NCBI GenBank assembly: GCA_900618425.1
Contig: UZAN01039381.1
Coordinates: forward strand, 68,087-132,086
Reading direction: 5' to 3'
From: Echinostoma caproni
Taxonomy: Eukaryota > Platyhelminthes > Trematoda > Plagiorchiida > Echinostomatidae
Length of the DNA: 64,000 bases
Shown here piece after piece: positions 56,501 through 62,500 of the stretch. Position 1 is the first letter of the stretch; each line of letters begins with the position of its first letter. The translations under genes were made by a program, and so were the position numbers. The notes beneath the pieces are model-generated. The model was given only the letters and a program-made list of their open reading frames with translations. It had not been told where the DNA came from and did not search any database.

Positions 56501-59500
56501 GCCAATTTATTGTTCTTACAATGCCCGTTTCGGGTTCTTTCGCCTACCCACCTCTCTCTCCGTCACTTCGCCCCACAACCCAATCTCTGGTCATCATCTC
56601 GCACTACACCCAATCGGCCTGTATCATTTCTCATACCGGACGCGCACACGTACGCACTCACACGCACACGCACACACCACTGAACCAACCGCAACTGGTG
56701 GATGAATGGACCGATTGAACAAACAAAAAACAAACAAACGCGTCGTCGAAACCAGTTTCCCCTCGAATTCGGCCGTTCCGATACAACCCATGGATCTTGG
56801 TACGCGACATGTCGACGCAACTATTCTGTGACGTTGTCGCTCATCCTTCAGCCATCATCCAGTGGATTGGACCGAACGGAAAACAGCTGTCCAGTACGTT
56901 AATTCTTAAGCGTGCACTATTTGCCTGAGGGTGCCCGATGCGATATACGGTGCATGTGACGACTGCCCCGATATTCGCTGGTTATGTATAGAATTTAATG
57001 GACCATGGTCACAGAAAACCACAACAGCATTGCAGTTTCTGTTACCATCAGATTGGCTAAGGCCCCCGTAAACAAATATTATCTCATTTTTACGTGATAT
57101 GATTTGAGGTCAATCAGCCTCCCGTCCATCTCCCCTGGCGAGCATATTTTGCTGGGGTGGGAAAAGTTGCAGCTGCCACATAGCCTACAAATTGGGTCAG
57201 TCTAAACTGTCTTGCTGGTGCATGGAAGCAAGAGGGATCGGTGAAAACAGGAAATGCCTGTCCATGACCGTTCGGGTTAGTGTTTACATGGCTAAACGTG
57301 TTGTTCCATTTGACCTAATATATGTATTACCATCTGTTCAGTCTCCCACACAAACAAGGGTTATTTCAGGGGGCCTGTTTTGATTGAGCACAGATCTAGC
57401 TTCGGGCCGGTAACAGGCAGAGGCGAGGGTGTTCAATTGGTCTGGTGGCGATCTTTAGTGAAATTGATTCGTTTCGATTCGCCTGAAGGAGATTGAAATG
57501 AGGGCAAGCTTGAAATGTGTCCTCACCCATAATACCTAAGTGACGGAATACAACGAGGAACTGATTACCTAGAGGTAGGTTATTTATCAGGTAAAGAAAT
57601 CTCAGCATGTGTTTCCGTGATCGAAACGAAACGTGTATACGGTCACAGGTCACGTTTTGGCCTGAGGGTGCAGTGATAGATTTCAGTCAGTGTGCATCGA
57701 TTACCAACTTGCGAGAATATTGGCGAGGGTAAACTAAAGGTGAACTGAACAAAGCAATACGAAATTTATGGGAAATAATTTTAATAATGCCGTGAATACA
57801 GAGCCTAGTTCCATAAATTCTGACACGACTAAATTTCAACAGATTAACTGGAACCCCATTATTGCTATTACTACCATCAATTAGCCGCATTCACTTAACT
57901 ATCTTCTATCGTTTAATCTTCTGAATCGCTGATAGAAATCGGACAAAAATACTCGCCCGTTAGGTCGCTTACAATGTGAAGGGATTTGAGTCTAGGGAGA
58001 GGTATGGTCAAAAGGTCACATAGGGCAACCACCCAATTGAACATGGGGCAGGGATCACTGTCCTAAGACAGTGTTACACGACTAATGACAAAATGGTAAT
58101 AGCTTCTTGAGGCTGAACTATAGGTTTCGAAGGTAGCATCCTTGTTTCACTGTGTTATGAGATGATTGAATTACTTACACATTATTACTCCGATGAATTT
58201 TCTTGTCTTTAATCATGAATTGGAGTCTATTAATTGGTACAGGTTTGTGATCTGTCCGAATCCCATTCCATCGTACTTGAAAAATTTGGAACGATGCACT
58301 TCTTCCACAGGACTGGGGCAAATTCATTGGTGCAAAATTCGATAGCTGCTTTTTAACAGAAGATTGGAAATTCCATCTTGGTTTATTATCACCATAAGTT
58401 CGGCTTTGTGTTAAGACAGTCAAATCACGATGGTTCACAGACTATGACCATAATTATAGTAACTTTACAGACCAGGTTCGAGTTGAAATTAAAGGTGTAA
58501 AATTCATGGCCTAAGCTCACGATAGGGATAGACAAAAGTGCGAATGCCGGGAAGTCCACGTAAACAAATGGGTGCAAAAATTGCCTCAGTCGTCCACACA
58601 ACTAACGCACTCAGATAACCTATTCTGATGAACAATGCGGTTTTTAAAGGAATAATTTTCCCGGTATTGAAATGAAACTTCCGGAGTGTATACTGATTGG
58701 GATTGAATTGTCACGATTTAGTGTATTTTGTTGCGTGCTTATGCCCAGTTATTGATCGATTCTTTCAGGGTGTGCAACTGTCAGTTTGGCTATATGACTC
58801 ATGTCTAAGCGATTGACGTTACTCTCTGTCGGTGCATTTATATGGATTCATGTCCTGGTGAGGAAGAACTTAGAAGTAAACTTCAAGGGCTGGAGGCGGC
58901 TTTATTGGAGTATCATGTACACATAATTGAAGAATCGTGTACTTGAAAAGTATGTGTACATTCTAAACTAGTTTGACCGGTTGTCTATAACCCGTAAATG
59001 ATGGCGGTATTTTTCAACTGAAGGTAAAGCAACGTGGTTGGTATTGCAATTATATATGAACGACATCTCACTCGGATATTCTAGGCAACATTCTTGCCGG
59101 AAAGACTGATGAACCATTTATTTTCTAACTGTACACAAATATTGACCAAACTCGTGTAACAGTAACTTTCAACACACTTGTTACTCCAAAGCTTTTATAA
59201 GTGGTTGCCCCTCCTGTCGTAATATTTTGAAATAAGTGTTGGTTATGTGTGGCTTTCGTGTTACTTAAAGATACCTGAGCCCATGGGGTTGCACTTCCTC
59301 TGAACAGATCGTTCGACTTCTGGATACCAGGTATTTTGCAAAATCTTGGGGTATCAAATGCAATACTAAATGATAAATTAAATTTTGTTGAATCACGGTG
59401 CATAGATTCTGGGGAGAAACCTTGCTACATAGCGGCATACTCTTTCATTCATGTAGGCATGTTGTGTTAACAAACTGCTAGGCAATGGTGTAACTATTTG

Positions 59501-62500
59501 CATTTGTTTTCTCTGTTCCCCACTGTGAATTTAGAATGGTATAGTCTTGCACCGATTACAAAAAACATAACTAAGCCGATATGTTACTCAGTTTATCATT
59601 GAGCCCATTACAGACATCCCTTTTGGGATGCCAAAGACAGAAATACACGGTGATTATTATTCATTCGTAAAATGTCCGCTTCATTCTTTTTCACCTCTTA
59701 AGAAAACGGTAAGATAGATTTGTTTGGACTGGTTTGCGTAGCCCAACCAAGTAAACTGGGCAGTGTTTTCCTGTTGAGGACGAAGATGATGCCATCTGGA
59801 GTGAGAATAAGAAAAACCGCCAAACGAACAACCCAGGAAATAGAGCTCCAATAAAGTACACTCGTCAACGAAGTGCTCGTCATTTTGAAGAGGAAAAGGT
59901 TTGCCCCGCAACACCTCTGATTATTAATCTGTCGACGATGAGCTTAAAATTCTGACGGTTATCGTAGTCCAATTTTGTTCGGATGCGCTGCTCTTCTACA
60001 ACCACACAGCAACTGGCATCGACTCAAATATGGAAGCAAAACGGAAACAAACATTATCAAATGAACAATAAATGCAGAAATAAACCGATTGTGAAAGAAA
60101 GCAACTCTGTGCATACTTCTGATACGTTGTCTAAGAGTAAAAACACAGCACATATTTGCCTAGAAGGTGTATCCCTAAAAAACAAATAATCGAATTCATG
60201 TTGCTTCACGTCACTCTGGATGATGTCACATTCGTAACAATTTGCCATCAGATGGTTGGCGTGAGTAACATAGGCAACCTAACTTCAAAGATGTGTTTAA
60301 TATCGCTAAGCTTTTATTCATAAGGATTATGTTACTGTAAAGATTCATTACAACTGACTTTGAACGATGGTGTTTGGTAACATGACGATCACCGTCCACG
60401 CACTGCATAAACTTAGAGACTGAAGCTAGTTTGGCCATCGTATTTTCGTGCATATCCTGAATATCGAACAAATAGAAGGATTGTTCACCAAATAAATCTT
60501 AAAAAAATATGATACAATCATCCATGTAAAGTTCTGAATAACTGAATGAAAGGTTTTATGTCACTTTCAGTTGATTGGAAAATTATACATTCCTGGTTGT
60601 GTTCAAGCTTTAGTCAGTAATATAGAAGCTTCCGGCCGAAAAGTGTACATTTACTGATCAAATCCAACGTGAACGGATTTCGTTTGAAGAAGAAAAAAAG
60701 CGAATTAGTCAAACTCTTTCTTGCACTTGTGTGTCTGCTACGCTTGGCCTGTCAATGACTTTACTAAATGCGCGCCCATAAGTTGAAGGTTGGGAACATG
60801 ATAACGGGCGTTGCTAAGTAAACAATTCTCAATAATTCCCTTGTAAAGATAGAGTGCCGAGCTTCTGAGAAATCATTTCAACCTTCCAGGTTTATCTGAA
60901 ATTACTCTCGTTCTTGTGAAACTCTTCGGTGACAGGGTACAATACGCTTTCGTCAGTTTGGTTTACATAGGAGCATGTATCTTCGGCCCAATTTTACCAC
61001 TTATCTGCGTTGTTCCTTGGCCACGGCCCGTTCGTAAAAGATCAGACAGTTCAACCATCGCTTGTGTGTGATAACTCACGTTAAGTCTCGGCTGTGCTGA
61101 GTAAAATGCTACGTATACTGACATTAGAATTTATGGTTGAATTTCTAACATAGACCCGTTGGCGTTGCTCATCAGTGAACACGTAGCGTTGTCATGGTTC
61201 ATTTGACTAGGTTAAATAGTCTCCTTTTGCAATTATTTGTAATAGCTGTTTTAGGTTGGTTTTGTTTGATCCATCGTTTTACAAATTAAGTTGCATGAAC
61301 TCTGGTTTATTTGTTCCCCCATTAACGATTGACAGACGCTGCTTTTGAAACAAAATACAAACTAATGAGTACGACTTGTTTTCAGTGATTATTTTTTGTG
61401 GCATTGCAACTGATATAACCGGGTCAAAATAGAAGGGATCGACCATCGTTTGCAAAGAATGAAATAACTAAAGTTTAGATATTGTGCCTTGATCCCGTTT
61501 TGGTGTTTATACCGAGTTTGGTGAAAACTAGGCCGGTTAAATCACAACAGACTGAGCATACAGCCATGGAAGGCGGTGATTTCACGCGTTGTTTTTGCGC
61601 ACAATGGGAATCAGGAATGTGAATTCCCACTGGTACACTGCGAATGCAAAGCGTTGTTCAATCCGCTTCGAATGACATTCACAGATCTGGTGTAAAGAGG
61701 TGGAAAACACTGACAGTTACACTGGGGGACTTGGCTCAATACGGTGTGAACAAGTAAAGCTTGCACTTGATGTTGTGAATCGAGTGTGCAACCAGGATGG
61801 ATAATGATTGTGAACTCACCGAATCAAGTAGGGTGTTTCGCAGGAAAATTTAAAAATTAAATGAAAACATGTGTTTACAGAAATAGGAACTTTACGCCTG
61901 ACTTTATTTCTTAGGGCAGGCATAGACACGAGCGTTAGAATATGTTTAGCCACATAGAACGTTTAGTTTACAGCGTTGTTCAGCGTTCTGGTGACCAAAT
62001 TCGGCACAGTATCGCCCTTATATGACAGTGCTTTGTAAACTGGATTGTATTTTTGTCAAACAGTTTTCACTTCATTTTCTGTCGTTTGTTTGTGTTGTTT
62101 CTCCATCAGAAGTGAGGCAAGACTACTCACAGTTCATGAATCTTGTCATCAGAGCAGACTTAATGAGCTATTTTGTCAGGAGGCCGAATGAGATTCTGCT
62201 TTATTCCAAGTAGTATGAAATTTTTAAATCGAATTCATTCATTTAACTACTTTTAAGAAACGGGCCTTTATTTAATTTATCTTTGTGGTGTTTTAAGCAA
62301 ACGTTAAGAAAACCTGCGTACTATATGGCATTTAACGCATTTTTAAATGTGATACCCTTCCTCTCTTCTCTAAGTCAGTTACGTAACCATAGGCCATAGG
62401 CGATAAATCGCCGAAAGCAAAAGATGTTTTGTTCAAAGGATTCTAGTATTCCAATGGGGTCATTCAAACTATACTTTTGCATGCAAATTCACCGTAAAAA

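Noticed and set aside
56463..56718. His/Thr/Arg-rich ORFs of about 80 codons as a protein
   Set aside because: They are kept open by a CA/CG microsatellite-like run in two frames at once; only the short Y-C-S-Y-N motif region is retained as a doubtful exon piece.
59698..59883. Hydrophobic 61-codon minus-strand ORF as a small membrane protein
   Set aside because: An overlapping frame is equally open, there is no family motif, and it lies in an intron; no positive support.
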